Positions 18,915 to 29,946 of a stretch of 64,000 nucleotides of DNA are shown here, piece after piece; position 1 is the stretch's first letter; every line of letters begins with the position of its first letter. The stretch covers positions 62,001 through 126,000 of the forward strand of contig UVIF01000012.1 of the NCBI GenBank assembly GCA_900596015.1. Direction: 5' to 3'. The position numbers were made by a program, and so were the translations under genes. Source of the stretch: Pseudomonas viridiflava (GTDB taxonomy: Bacteria > Pseudomonadota > Gammaproteobacteria > Pseudomonadales > Pseudomonadaceae). Below the pieces are notes generated by a model, which saw only the letters and a program-made list of their open reading frames with translations, ran no database searches and was not told where the DNA came from.

Positions 18915-20795
18915 TCAGCCTTCGCGGTTACGCGTCAGCAGCGCAGGCTTTTCACCCCGTGGCCGACTTGGCAATTGCTCCAGCTGCTCGGCAGTCGGGA
19001 AACGATCGATCTTCGATTCCTTGTGCACGATCACCGGTTGGCTCGGGTTGCGCGAGTCAGCTACCACCGGTTCCTGGCGTGGCTGCTCGTCACGTGCCGG
19101 GCGGCGATTGCGCGGGTTGCTTTCGCGACGGGGCTGGCCGTCACGCGCGCCACCCCCGTTGCTGCGCGGGCCACGCTTGGCACCGGCGTTGTCACCCGTG
19201 CCAGCCGGACGCGCGGCGCCACCGCTGCGCGGCGCACCACCGGCAGGACGACCCTGGCGAGGCGCGGCTGCAGGCGCGGCAGCACCGGCCGGAGCCGAGG
19301 CGCCGGGACGACGACCACGGCCCTGGTTCTTGCCCTGATAGGGGCTGACGTAATCCGCGCGGTTGCCGAAGTTGTCCACTTCGTCATCGAGGAATTCGTC
19401 CGGCGCGCGGTTGGCGGAAACAGTCGGTTCTACGGCCGGGCGCGCAGCTTGGGGCTGACGGGGCTTCTGGTCACGGGGTTGGCGTTCAGAACGCGCCCCG
19501 GCGGGCTTTTCCTTGCCTTTGTCCTTCCCTTTGTCCTTGCGTCCACCACCGGCATTGCTGCTGCCGTCGCCGCGTGGCGCGCGAGCGCCGCGGGCATTGT
19601 TGGCCTGAGGGCGTTCACGCACCTCGGGTTTTTCCGCTTCCACGGTGCTGGCATCGAACCCCATCAGATCACCGTCCGGGATCTTCTGCCTGGTCATGCG
19701 CTCGATGCTCTTGAGCAGCTTCTCTTCGTCTGGCGCGACCAGCGAGATCGCCTCGCCACTGCGGCCGGCACGGCCGGTACGGCCGATACGGTGCACGTAG
19801 TCTTCGTCGACATTGGGCAGCTCGAAGTTGACCACGTGCGGCAACTGGTCGATGTCCAGGCCACGGGCAGCAATGTCGGTGGCAACCATGATGCGTACGG
19901 CGCCGGCCTTGAAGTCCGCCAGGGCCTTGGTGCGTGCGTTCTGGCTCTTGTTGCCGTGGATCGCCACGGCGCTCAGACCGTGCTTCTCCAGGTACTCGGC
20001 CAGGCGGTTGGCGCCGTGCTTGGTACGGGTGAACACCAGTACCTGCTCCCACGCGCCCTGAGTGATCAGGTGCGCCAGCAGCGAACGCTTGTGGCTCGAG
20101 GCCAGGCGATAGACACGCTGTTCGATGCGCTCGACCGTGGTGTTGGGCGGCGTGACTTCGATGCGCTCGGGGTTGTGCAGCAGCTTGCCGGCCAGATCGG
20201 TGATGTCCTTGGAGAACGTCGCCGAGAACAGCAGGTTCTGACGCTTGGACGGCAGGCGCGAGAGTACTTTCTTGACGTCGTGCACGAAGCCCATGTCGAG
20301 CATGCGGTCGGCTTCGTCGAGCACGAGGATTTCAACGTGGGACAGATCGACACTGCCCTGGCCACACAGGTCGAGCAGGCGGCCGGGGCAGGCCACCAGC
20401 ACGTCGACACCGCGGGACATGGCCTGAACCTGTGGGTTCATGCCGACACCGCCGAAGATGCAGGCGCTGACGAATTTCAGGTCGCGAGCGTAGGTCTTGA
20501 AGCTGTCGTGAACCTGGGCGGCGAGTTCGCGCGTCGGAGTCAGGACCAGCACGCGCGGTTGGCGCGGGCCATGACGTTGGGATTTGTCCGGGTGACCACC
20601 TGGGAACAGCCGTTCCAGAATCGGAAGGGCGAAACCGCCGGTCTTACCTGTACCTGTCTGAGCGGCGACCATCAGGTCGCGGCCTTGCAACACGGCGGGA
20701 ATGGCCCGCTGTTGCACCGGGGTGGGCTGGGTGTAGCCCGCTGCCTCGATGGCGCGGACTAGAGCCTCGGAGAGACCGAGGGAAGCAAAGGACAT
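18915..20795 (-). CDS. rhlE: DEAD-box ATP-dependent RNA helicase, RhlE type
   Basis: 626 aa. Helicase motifs in order: Q motif ([13 protein letters not shown]), I AQTGTGKT at 45-52, Ia [20 protein letters not shown], then [12 protein letters not shown] and [15 protein letters not shown]. Roughly the last 230 residues are disordered and rich in Arg, Pro, Gly and Ala, expected to bind RNA. Such proteins help ribosome assembly and mRNA decay in the cold. The short N-terminal [19 protein letters not shown] fits RhlE. Several rhlE paralogues exist in Pseudomonas, so the exact symbol is tentative. Confidence 0.88.
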   Translation of the reverse strand: MSFASLGLSEALVRAIEAAGYTQPTPVQQRAIPAVLQGRDLMVAAQTGTGKTGGFALPILERLFPGGHPDKSQRHGPRQPRVLVLTPTRELAAQVHDSFKTYARDLKFVSACIFGGVGMNPQVQAMSRGVDVLVACPGRLLDLCGQGSVDLSHVEILVLDEADRMLDMGFVHDVKKVLSRLPSKRQNLLFSATFSKDITDLAGKLLHNPERIEVTPPNTTVERIEQRVYRLASSHKRSLLAHLITQGAWEQVLVFTRTKHGANRLAEYLEKHGLSAVAIHGNKSQNARTKALADFKAGAVRIMVATDIAARGLDIDQLPHVVNFELPNVDEDYVHRIGRTGRAGRSGEAISLVAPDEEKLLKSIERMTRQKIPDGDLMGFDASTVEAEKPEVRERPQANNARGARAPRGDGSSNAGGGRKDKGKDKGKEKPAGARSERQPRDQKPRQPQAARPAVEPTVSANRAPDEFLDDEVDNFGNRADYVSPYQGKNQGRGRRPGASAPAGAAAPAAAPRQGRPAGGAPRSGGAARPAGTGDNAGAKRGPRSNGGGARDGQPRRESNPRNRRPARDEQPRQEPVVADSRNPSQPVIVHKESKIDRFPTAEQLEQLPSRPRGEKPALLTRNREG

Positions 20796-21016
20796 GAGTA
20801 ATCCTGTTCTAGTAGGGGCTTATGCCCGAGGGATAATCTTGCCTGGCGCGACGGGTGTGTGATGACACTGTCGCGTCCGGTCCTGCTGGGGTTGCAAAGG
20901 GGGCATCACGAAGCGGTGCGCGGGCGCAAGCCCAGCTGGCAGGTGCTTCGGGAGGCCTTGGCAAGGCCGAGCGGCCGGACGTAAGCCTGGCACAAGGGCC
21001 GAGTATAACAGAGCAA

Positions 21017-21847
21017 TCACATTGCGCTGCTTTCACGCTGCCCAGCGGTGTCTACCGGCGATTGCCGCAGTATCTGCGGCGCAGCGGAAGGTAGCGTTTT
21101 ACCACTCATTGGCGCGTCGGCATAGCGTGCCAGCAACTGCGCGTAGGCCGGCTCCTGTTTGAACCGGCGCAGTTCGGCGGCGAAGCGCTGCACCAGCAGG
21201 TCCATCCCGGCACCGCGGCGTACCGCCAGAAACTGCGGGTTGCTGCCGATCTCCATGGGCAGGCGACTGACCCGCTGCTCCAGGCCCAGACGCTTGACGG
21301 TGTACTCCCCCACCCGGCGGTCGGTGATCAGCAGGTCAATGCGTGCCTTGGCCAGCTTGCCGAAGTTGGCTTCCTGGCTGGGCCCGCTTTCGCGGATCAC
21401 GCCAGGCGCCTGGGCGAACTCGTCACCGTAGTCGTACCCGGCCGTGATGCCCACGGTCAGTCCCTTGAGGTCGGTCATGCTCTGCACAGGGTGAGGGCGG
21501 TCGTTGGCCTGGTAGAACACCCATTCCACCTCCGACAGCGGCTCCCTGGGGTAGAACAGGCTGGCATCGCGTTCGTTGGTCTGGAAAATATCGAGGATGC
21601 CGTCGGCCTGGCCTTGATCGAGCATGGCCAGACAGCGTTTCCACGGCAGGAATTGCCACTGCACTTGAATGCCCAGACGCTCGAAGATCAGCGCGGTGAT
21701 GTCGTAGTCGATTCCCTGCGCCTTACCGTGTTCCTCGAAGGCGTAGGGCGCCCACGAATCGGTGACGATGCGCAGCGTTTCGCCGTGGGCCTGCAGGCAC
21801 CAGCAAAGGAGAAGCGCAGAGGGCAACGAGCGGAGGATGGCAACCAT
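21017..21847 (-). CDS. Periplasmic solute-binding protein, family 3
   Basis: 276 aa with a signal peptide of about 22 residues (ends QAHG) followed by ETLRIVTDSWAPYAFEEHG, the usual start of a family 3 amino-acid-type binding domain. GLTVGITAGYDYG and ANFGKLAKARIDLLITD are further family blocks. No permease or ATPase gene lies nearby, so it is an orphan that may serve a transporter elsewhere or a sensor kinase. Ligand unknown. Confidence 0.82.
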   Translation of the reverse strand: MVAILRSLPSALLLCWCLQAHGETLRIVTDSWAPYAFEEHGKAQGIDYDITALIFERLGIQVQWQFLPWKRCLAMLDQGQADGILDIFQTNERDASLFYPREPLSEVEWVFYQANDRPHPVQSMTDLKGLTVGITAGYDYGDEFAQAPGVIRESGPSQEANFGKLAKARIDLLITDRRVGEYTVKRLGLEQRVSRLPMEIGSNPQFLAVRRGAGMDLLVQRFAAELRRFKQEPAYAQLLARYADAPMSGKTLPSAAPQILRQSPVDTAGQRESSAM

Positions 21848-21899
21848 GGGCCGGAGATTACGACGGCTGGCTCCGCTTGAAAAGGTCTGCGCCGGGCTT

Positions 21900-22982
21900 T
21901 CAGGACTTTTGCCGGCTCGTCAGGTGCTGATAGATGGAGCTGCGGCGGCGGCCCAGCAGTAAACGAACGCCGGGATGCCCCAGCCACTGTTCCAGTTGCC
22001 GCGGCTGCAGCGGCGTGCTCATGCGCCGTTCGACGTTGTCCTGAGCCTTTTCCCACCAGACGGGTGCGCAGGCCTGGTCGAATTCGTTGGCATGGGGATA
22101 GCAGCCATACAGCACTTCGCGCACGAACTGCCGCTGATGACCGGGCAGCAGCAGGGTCACGGCCTTGAACAGCAAGCGTTGCGCGGCCGGCGGACGCGGC
22201 AACTGGGCGGTGACCTGCCGGGTATCGTCCAGCGCAGCGGGATCGAGCGGCACGTTTTGGTGCTTGCGCAACCACGCCATGACCTTGGCCCGAAACAGCT
22301 GCTTGCGGCTCCAGTAATGGTGGATCAGGTCGGGGCACTCGCGCAGGGCATAGTGCCGGTAGGCGGCGATGCCCAGGCAGAACTCCTCCAGGATGTAGGC
22401 GCCCTGGGCCCGCGGGTACAGGTCGTCCATCAGCTCGATCGAGCGCTCCAGCAGACAGGCATCGTCGGCATGCAGGCCGATTACCCCGGAGTTGATCAGG
22501 GGCATCTGGTCATCGGCCAGGCCGCGCGCCTGGAGTTCTTCGCTCAATGCGCTGTACAGCACGCTTTCCCGGCAGTCGCCATAGCGGATACCGATCGCGT
22601 TACACAGCAGGCTCCCCGGCGCGATACGTTCGAACAACGCCAGTGGCGACTGATGGAAGAAGGTGTCGGTGTCGATCAGCAGGGCGACTTCGGATTCGCG
22701 CAGCACTTCGAGCAGTGCCATGTGCTTGATGCGGAAGTGGTAACCGTGCGGTTGCATCCACGCCTTGCGGGTGGCCGCGTCGAAATTGCGCACGCGCACC
22801 GGCAGGTCGCCGTAGGGCGCGGGGTCGTCGGTGAACACCTGGATATCTATGCTGTGACCGGGCGTTTCACGTAGACGCGCCAGGGCGCTGCAGATGCTGA
22901 AGATGGCTTCCCGGTGATAGGTGTCGGCACCGAACACGAGGTAGACCAGTTGCGGGCGAGAAGAGCGGGTTTGAGTGACCAT
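21900..22982 (-). CDS. Putative glycosyltransferase (nucleotide-sugar-binding fold)
   Basis: 360 aa, no signal peptide. QLVYLVFGADTYHREAIFSI at the start and a DxD motif at residues 104-106 (LLIDTDTFFHQSP) fit a GT-A type nucleotide-diphospho-sugar transferase; MPLINSGVIGLHADDA and the later His-Tyr-Trp block (DLIHHYWSRK) also fit that fold. The product is unknown. It lies 52 bp upstream of the solute-binding protein gene on the same strand and may share its message. Confidence 0.65.
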   Translation of the reverse strand: MVTQTRSSRPQLVYLVFGADTYHREAIFSICSALARLRETPGHSIDIQVFTDDPAPYGDLPVRVRNFDAATRKAWMQPHGYHFRIKHMALLEVLRESEVALLIDTDTFFHQSPLALFERIAPGSLLCNAIGIRYGDCRESVLYSALSEELQARGLADDQMPLINSGVIGLHADDACLLERSIELMDDLYPRAQGAYILEEFCLGIAAYRHYALRECPDLIHHYWSRKQLFRAKVMAWLRKHQNVPLDPAALDDTRQVTAQLPRPPAAQRLLFKAVTLLLPGHQRQFVREVLYGCYPHANEFDQACAPVWWEKAQDNVERRMSTPLQPRQLEQWLGHPGVRLLLGRRRSSIYQHLTSRQKS

Positions 22983-23010
22983 GGACCTGATTCTGATGCT
23001 GATGAACGAC

Positions 23011-23040
23011 GAAAAAAGGCCCCGGCAATGTGCCGAGGCC
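23011..23040 (-). terminator. Terminator downstream of metF
   Basis: Stem GGCCTCGGCA / TGCCGGGGCC (one G-U) with a 3-nt loop; the A6 at 23012-23017 gives a U6 tract on the minus strand. Confidence 0.8.
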
Positions 23041-23060
23041 CTGAGGCCGCCTGAGAAGAC

Positions 23061-23906
23061 TCAGCTGCTGAGTTTCAGATTGTTCCATACGGCCAGGCTG
23101 GGTTCTGCCTGGTTAAGGGTATAGAAATGCAGGCCCGGTGCGCCGCCCTGCAATAAACGCTCACACATCTGCGTGATCACTTGCTCGCCGAACGCCTGGA
23201 TGCTTTTTACGTCATCGCCGTAGGCTTCCAGCTGCTTGCGCACCCAGCGCGGGATTTCTGCGCCGCACGCGTCGGAGAAACGGGCCAGCTTGCTGTAGTT
23301 GGTGATCGGCATGATGCCGGGCACGATCGGAATGTTCACGCCCAGCTTCTGCACACGCTCGACGAAGTAGAAGTAGCTGTCGGCGTTGAAGAAGTACTGA
23401 GTGATTGCGCTGCTGGCGCCGGCGTTGGCCTTGCGCGCGAAGTTGACCAGGTCATCTTCGAAATTGCGCGCCTGCGGGTGCATCTCAGGGTAGGCCGCCA
23501 CTTCGATGTGGAAGTGGTCGCCGGTTTCGGCGCGAATGAACTCGACCAGGTCGTTGGCATGGCGCAGCTCGCCGCTGGACATGCCCATGCCCGAAGGCAA
23601 GTCGCCGCGCAGGGCGACGATGCGCTTGATACCAGCCGCCTTGTATTGGTCGAGCAGGCCACGCAGGTCTTGCTTGCTGTCACCCACGCACGACAAGTGC
23701 GGAGCGGCGGGAACATTGACTTCGTTTTCCAGCTGCAGAACGGTGTTCAACGTGCGGTCGCGGGTCGAACCGCCAGCGCCGTAGGTGCAGGAAAAGAAAT
23801 CGGGTTTGTAGGCAGCCAATTGGCGGGCAACGCCCATCAGCTTTTCATGCCCGGCATCGGTCTTGGTCGGAAAGAACTCGAAGCTTAAGGGACGATCTTG
23901 AGACAT
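23061..23906 (-). CDS. metF: 5,10-methylenetetrahydrofolate reductase MetF
   Basis: FAD enzyme making 5-methyl-THF for methionine synthesis. 281 aa from ATG 23904-23906 (MSQDRPLSFEFFPTKTDAG). The FFPTKT start with the catalytic Glu, HLSCVG, RGDLP and YFFNADSYFYFVE are characteristic. It follows ahcY on the same strand, tying folate one-carbon supply to the SAM cycle. Confidence 0.96.
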   Translation of the reverse strand: MSQDRPLSFEFFPTKTDAGHEKLMGVARQLAAYKPDFFSCTYGAGGSTRDRTLNTVLQLENEVNVPAAPHLSCVGDSKQDLRGLLDQYKAAGIKRIVALRGDLPSGMGMSSGELRHANDLVEFIRAETGDHFHIEVAAYPEMHPQARNFEDDLVNFARKANAGASSAITQYFFNADSYFYFVERVQKLGVNIPIVPGIMPITNYSKLARFSDACGAEIPRWVRKQLEAYGDDVKSIQAFGEQVITQMCERLLQGGAPGLHFYTLNQAEPSLAVWNNLKLSS

Positions 23907-23931
23907 GGCAGTTTCTCGGTAAACCCATCGA

Positions 23932-23955
23932 GCGGGCCAGGGTTGGCTGGCCCGC
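23932..23955 (-). other. Inverted repeat between ahcY and metF
   Basis: GCGGGCCAG / CTGGCCCGC with a 6-nt loop, without a U tract. It may be a transcript-stabilising hairpin or weak attenuator between the two genes. Confidence 0.5.
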
Positions 23956-23975
23956 CGTGTCAACGTTGCAGAAGC

Positions 23976-25592
<1,617 letters not shown>

Positions 25593-25711
25593 AGTATTTC
25601 TGACGGTCAGCGCCGGATCGATAATGGTATTCATAGGCAAAGCTCAATGGAGCCGGGCGCCGCGGTCTGCCATGATTCGAGCCACTCAAGGTGAAGAACA
25701 GAGGAGCCAGC

Positions 25712-26107
25712 ATGAATTTTCATACGCGCAAATGGGTAAAACCCGAAGACCTCAACCCCAACGGCACCTTGTTCGGTGGCAGCCTGCTGCGCTGGATCGA
25801 CGAGGAAGCGGCCATCTACGCCATCGTCCAGTTGGGCAATCAGCGCGTGGTGACCAAGTACATCTCCGAGATCAACTTCGTCAGCGCTTCGCGCCAGGGC
25901 GACATCATCGAGTTGGGTATCACCGCCACCGAGTTCGGGCGGACCTCCATCACCCTGACGTGCGAAGTGCGCAACAAGATCACCCGCAAGAGCATCCTGA
26001 CGGTGGACAAGCTGGTGTTCGTCAACCTCGGCGAAGATGGCTTGCCGGCACCCCACGGGCGCAGCGAAATTCGCTACATCAAGGATCAGTTCGACACCGT
26101 CGGCTGA
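25712..26107 (+). CDS. Acyl-CoA thioesterase (hotdog fold)
   Basis: 131-aa single-hotdog thioesterase of the YciA/BFIT type, hydrolysing acyl-CoA. The family motif LNPNGTLFGGSLLRWIDEEA has the catalytic Asp/Glu helix, and ISEINFVSASRQGDIIELG follows. Start at ATG 25712 because AGAGGAG lies 5-11 nt upstream; an upstream GTG frame adds only seven residues. Physiological acyl chain unknown. Confidence 0.88.
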   Translation: MNFHTRKWVKPEDLNPNGTLFGGSLLRWIDEEAAIYAIVQLGNQRVVTKYISEINFVSASRQGDIIELGITATEFGRTSITLTCEVRNKITRKSILTVDKLVFVNLGEDGLPAPHGRSEIRYIKDQFDTVG

Positions 26108-26200
26108 GTTCACGGGGATGACCCCCGGTCAGGGCCGAAGCCGCGTATTGCCTGGCTTCTGGCCGACCGGTGGCGTTGCTGGCGGGCGGGTATTTCTGTA

Positions 26201-26216
26201 CTGTACATAAAAACAG
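26201..26216 (+). promoter_or_regulatory. LexA (SOS) box upstream of the radical SAM pair
   Basis: CTGTACATAAAAACAG matches CTGT-N8-ACAG exactly, with flanking TA/TA extending it to TACTGT-N8-ACAGTA. It lies 14 bp before the ATG at 26231, where bound LexA would block transcription. Confidence 0.82.
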
Positions 26217-26230
26217 TATCGGGAAATTTC

Positions 26231-27451
26231 ATGCAATTGATCGATAAGCTCAGCATCCTCGCCGACGCCGCCAAGTACGATGCCTCGTGCGCCAGTAGCG
26301 GTGCGCCCAAGCGCAGCTCGGAAGGCAAGGGCGGACTGGGCTCGACCAATGGCATGGGCATCTGCCACAGCTACACGCCGGACGGCCGCTGTGTATCGCT
26401 GCTCAAGATCCTGTTGACCAACTTCTGCCTGTTCGACTGCCAGTATTGCGTCAACCGCCGCTCCAGTGACGTGCCGCGGGCGCGCTTCACGCCCGAGGAA
26501 GTGGTGCGGCTGACGGTGGATTTCTATCGCCGCAACTGCATCAGCGGGCTGTTCCTGAGCTCGGGCATCATTCGCTCGGCCGACTACACCATGGAGCAGT
26601 TGATTCGCGTCGCACGCCTGCTGCGCGAGGAACATCAGTTTCGCGGTTACATCCACCTCAAGACCATTCCCGAAGCGGACCCGGCGCTGATCGCCGAAGC
26701 CGGTCGCTATGCCGATCGCTTGAGCGTGAACATCGAGCTGCCTACCGATGCCAGCCTGCAGACCCTGGCCCCGGAAAAGGACGTGGCTTCGATCAAGAAG
26801 GCCATGAGCACCATCTACACCGGCCAGCAGACCGTGCTCAACGAGCCGCGCGCGCCGCGTTTCACACCGGCCGGGCAGAGCACGCAGATGATCGTCGGTG
26901 CCGACCAGACCGATGACAGCACCATCCTGCACAGCGCCGAGTCGCTGTACGGCAACTTCGGCCTCAAGCGGGTCTATTATTCGGCGTTCAGTCCGATTCC
27001 CAACAGCCCCAAGAGCGTGCCGCTCGCAGCACCGCCGCTGATGCGCGAGCACCGCCTCTATCAGGCCGACTTCCTGCTGCGCAGCTATGGCTACAAGGCG
27101 GACGAATTGCTGTCCGGTCCGGGCGACCTGGCGCTGGACATCGACCCGAAACTGGCCTGGGCCCTGGAAAACCGAAGCGTTTTTCCGTTGGACCTGAACC
27201 GTGCCGAACCCGCGCTGATCGCGCGCATACCCGGTATCGGCCTGCGCACCACCAAGCGCTTGGTGGAGCTGCGCCGGCAGCGGCGGATTCGCTATGAAGA
27301 CCTGACCCGCCTGCGTTGCGTGCTGGCCAAGGCGAAGCCGTTCTTCATCACCAGCGACTACCACCCACAGCAGGCCGAGATTTCCACCCTGCTGCTGCGC
27401 GATCAGTTGCGTGATCGCCCGCAGCCTCAGCAATTGGGGCTGTGGGGATGA
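26231..27451 (+). CDS. Radical SAM protein, putative DNA repair/modification (TIGR03916 type)
   Basis: 406 aa. Radical SAM cluster cysteines are C66, C70 and C73 in TNFCLFDCQYCVNRRSSD, with a SAM-binding strand SGLFLSSGII following. The C terminus has a helix-hairpin-helix DNA-binding motif (IARIPGIGLRTTKRL, residues about 330-345). This architecture is that of the radical SAM family found beside a uracil-DNA-glycosylase-like or TIGR03915 partner; its chemistry is not known to me. The next gene overlaps by ATGA, and a LexA box sits just upstream, so a damage-inducible DNA role is likely. Confidence 0.85.
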   Translation: MQLIDKLSILADAAKYDASCASSGAPKRSSEGKGGLGSTNGMGICHSYTPDGRCVSLLKILLTNFCLFDCQYCVNRRSSDVPRARFTPEEVVRLTVDFYRRNCISGLFLSSGIIRSADYTMEQLIRVARLLREEHQFRGYIHLKTIPEADPALIAEAGRYADRLSVNIELPTDASLQTLAPEKDVASIKKAMSTIYTGQQTVLNEPRAPRFTPAGQSTQMIVGADQTDDSTILHSAESLYGNFGLKRVYYSAFSPIPNSPKSVPLAAPPLMREHRLYQADFLLRSYGYKADELLSGPGDLALDIDPKLAWALENRSVFPLDLNRAEPALIARIPGIGLRTTKRLVELRRQRRIRYEDLTRLRCVLAKAKPFFITSDYHPQQAEISTLLLRDQLRDRPQPQQLGLWG

Positions 27452-28275
27452 TATGCCTGGACTGTGACGACCTGTTCGCGACCTGGCGACAACAGGCGCG
27501 CTGGCTGCTCAGCCACCAGATCGATCCGAGCCATGTGGGCTGGAACACCGTGGCGGACCTGTTCGCCACGGACGAGCACTACCCGGCGGAAATCGGGCCA
27601 TTCCAGGCGCGCATTCCCGTAGCCCTCATCGAGCTTCTGGAAAGCGCTGCGCAGTACCGTGGCGAGCAACGCTGGAGCCTGTTGTACGAAGTGCTCTGGC
27701 GCGTCAGCCATGGCGATCGCACGGCGATGCTGGCGGGTGATCGCCTGGGCAGTGAACTGCACCGGCGTATCAAGCAGGTGCGACGTGAAAGCCATCATCT
27801 GCATGCCTTCCTGCGTTTCGTCGAGCTGCCGGTGGCAGCCGAGGGTCCACCGGGCCCCGAGTACGTGGCCTGGCACGAACCAGCCCACGACATACTAGCC
27901 CTCGCCAGCGAGCATTTCATCGGCCGCATGGGGCGCAGTCGCTGGCTGATCGCAACGCCCCAGGACGGGGTCTATTACGACGGCACTCAGTTGATCCATG
28001 AACGGCAATGCCCATTGGAGTGGCAGCAACTGGCGCAGCAGGCGCACGACCCGCAAGGCGAGCTGTGGCTGACCTATTACAGCCACATCTTCAATCCTGC
28101 GCGCCTGAATCCCAAGGTCATGCAGGGCCACCTGCCCACCCGCTTCTGGAAGAATCTCCCCGAAGGGGCATTGATTCCAGGCCTGATCAGCGATGCGCGC
28201 ACCGGCAAGCAGCGCGATGGCCAGGCCAGCGACATCGGCAAGCGCCAGGGCAAACGCATCGGCCGTTCGGTTTAG
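27448..28275 (+). CDS. TIGR03915-like DNA metabolism protein (DUF4130), partner of the radical SAM protein
   Basis: 275 aa from ATG 27448, overlapping the upstream stop. The family core is visible: RRESHHLHAFLRFVEL at about 112-127, FIGRMGRSRWLIATP at 157-171, YYSHIFNPARLNPKVMQ at 210-225 and RFWKNLPEGALIPGLI at 232-247. In some bacteria this domain is fused to a uracil-DNA-glycosylase (UdgX) domain; here it stops after a short basic tail and has no glycosylase domain. It is co-transcribed with, and presumably works with, the radical SAM protein. Catalytic role unknown. Confidence 0.8.
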   Translation: MICLDCDDLFATWRQQARWLLSHQIDPSHVGWNTVADLFATDEHYPAEIGPFQARIPVALIELLESAAQYRGEQRWSLLYEVLWRVSHGDRTAMLAGDRLGSELHRRIKQVRRESHHLHAFLRFVELPVAAEGPPGPEYVAWHEPAHDILALASEHFIGRMGRSRWLIATPQDGVYYDGTQLIHERQCPLEWQQLAQQAHDPQGELWLTYYSHIFNPARLNPKVMQGHLPTRFWKNLPEGALIPGLISDARTGKQRDGQASDIGKRQGKRIGRSV

Positions 28276-28286
28276 CGCACAACTGG

Positions 28287-29030
28287 CTAGACCGATTGCA
28301 GGTGCACTTCGCCCAGTGCGCTGCCCAATGGGCCGAAGCTGCGCTCGATCATTTCCCGGCGACCTGCGGCATCGACGATGACCACGGTGCTGGCCCGGGT
28401 CCCGTAGCTGGCGCCGGTAATGAATACGCTCGACAGCAACCGCTCGGTGGCCAGGCCCACGCCGGTGTCGGGCAATGCATGCTCGGGCGCCTGGGCCGGG
28501 TCGGCCAGCATGTCCAGCAGCGCATGGGGCTGGCTGCCCAATGCCTCTAGCCCCTGACGGGCCTTCACCAGCTTGGGCCATGGCGTATCGAGCCCGGCAT
28601 TGGACAACCCATAGGTGCCCGCCGACAGATAATGCGGGGAGCCCGCGGCCGAGTGCAGGTAGCACAGGCGCTGGCCATCGCCGAGCAGCAGATTGAATCC
28701 CGCATACTCGTCCAGGCGCTCCATGACACGCTGCAGGTAATCGTCGATCGACTCCGTGCCGGTGAGAAACCCTGCGACCAGATCACCTCTGGAGCGTCGG
28801 GCGGGCGGCTGGCCAGGTCGACGGATATTGGTCAGGGCGGCGATGCGTTGCTGCGGCCCGATGCCCAGCCAGGTACCGCCGGCTTCCAGATCCCGCCCGG
28901 CGTGAACGCCGGGGTGTTCCCGCCACTGGGACAGGGGCGCCGTGGGCCGTGCGTGGAATTCGTCACGGTTGCCCGCCAGCACCAGCGGGTGGGCGGCGCC
29001 GGGCTGCCAGGTGAAAACGATCAGGCACAT
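28287..29030 (-). CDS. NRDE (TANGO2-like) family protein
   Basis: 247 aa. MCLIVFTWQPG with Cys2, then LAGNRDEFHARPTAP at about 18-32 and the GGTWLGI block define the NRDE family, an Ntn-hydrolase-like fold whose N-terminal Met would be removed to expose Cys2. Human TANGO2 belongs here; bacterial function is unclear (haem handling has been proposed for the family). Convergent with the radical SAM operon. Confidence 0.87.
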   Translation of the reverse strand: MCLIVFTWQPGAAHPLVLAGNRDEFHARPTAPLSQWREHPGVHAGRDLEAGGTWLGIGPQQRIAALTNIRRPGQPPARRSRGDLVAGFLTGTESIDDYLQRVMERLDEYAGFNLLLGDGQRLCYLHSAAGSPHYLSAGTYGLSNAGLDTPWPKLVKARQGLEALGSQPHALLDMLADPAQAPEHALPDTGVGLATERLLSSVFITGASYGTRASTVVIVDAAGRREMIERSFGPLGSALGEVHLQSV

Positions 29031-29151
29031 ACGTGGAAATCCTTGTAGTTTGGCCTCACTCTACCGACCCCCAGCGCGCCTATCCATCGCTGCAAGGTGG
29101 AGCGCGGGGCACCGGTTCCGGTACCATGCCGAACTGTTTACGGGGGCAACC

Positions 29152-29937
29152 ATGGAATTCGCGCTGTATCTACTGCTCGGTGCCTGCGCTGGCGTACTGG
29201 CCGGCCTGTTCGGCGTGGGCGGCGGTATCATCATCGTGCCCGTGCTGGTGTTCAGCTTCACCTTGCAGGGCTTCGATGCCTCGGTACTGACGCACCTGGC
29301 GGTGGGCACCTCGCTGGCCACCATCGTGTTCACCTCGATCAATGCCATTCGTGCCCATCACCGGATGAAGGCGGTGCAGTGGCCAGTGGTCGGCTGGATG
29401 ACCCTGGGCATCGTGGTGGGCGCAGGCATCGGCGCGTTCACCGCGTCGCTGATCCAGGGCCCGCACCTGCAGAAGATCATCGGCGTGTTCGCCGTGCTGG
29501 TGTCCATCCAGATGGCGCTGGACTTCAAGCCCAAGGCCACTCGCCAGGTACCCGGCAAACTGGGTCTGGGCGTGGCCGGCACGGTAATCGGTTGGGCTTC
29601 GGCCATATTCGGCATCGGCGGCGGCTCGTTGACCGTGCCATTCCTGACCTGGCGCAGCGTGTCCATGCAGCAGGCCGTCGCGACGTCCTCGGCGGTCGGC
29701 CTGCCGATCGCCCTGTTCAGCGCGACAAGTTTCATGGTGCTGGGCTGGCACGAGCCGGGCCTGCCAGCGCATAGTTTCGGATTCGTCTACCTGCCGGCCT
29801 TGGCGGGTATCGCCGTGACCAGCATGTTTTTCGCCAAATACGGTGCCCGTCTGGCGCACAAGTTATCGCCACGGGTGCTCAAACGCCTGTTCGCCGCGCT
29901 GCTGTTCAGCGTCGGCATGAGTTTTTTGCTTAGCTGA
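29152..29937 (+). CDS. TauE/SafE family membrane permease
   Basis: 261 aa with about eight membrane helices in two repeats. GLFGVGGGIIIVPVLVF near the start and SAIFGIGGGSLTVPFLTW after the midpoint are the paired motifs of the sulfite/organosulfur-anion exporter family. ATG at 29152 preceded by CGGGGG. Nine bp upstream of lgt, so in one operon with lgt-thyA. Substrate unknown. Confidence 0.87.
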   Translation: MEFALYLLLGACAGVLAGLFGVGGGIIIVPVLVFSFTLQGFDASVLTHLAVGTSLATIVFTSINAIRAHHRMKAVQWPVVGWMTLGIVVGAGIGAFTASLIQGPHLQKIIGVFAVLVSIQMALDFKPKATRQVPGKLGLGVAGTVIGWASAIFGIGGGSLTVPFLTWRSVSMQQAVATSSAVGLPIALFSATSFMVLGWHEPGLPAHSFGFVYLPALAGIAVTSMFFAKYGARLAHKLSPRVLKRLFAALLFSVGMSFLLS

Positions 29938-29946
29938 GGAATCGCA

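Noticed and set aside
18813..20762. 649-codon open frame opposite the RhlE-type helicase gene
   Set aside because: The helicase frame carries every DEAD-box motif; the opposite frame has none and overlaps a terminator.
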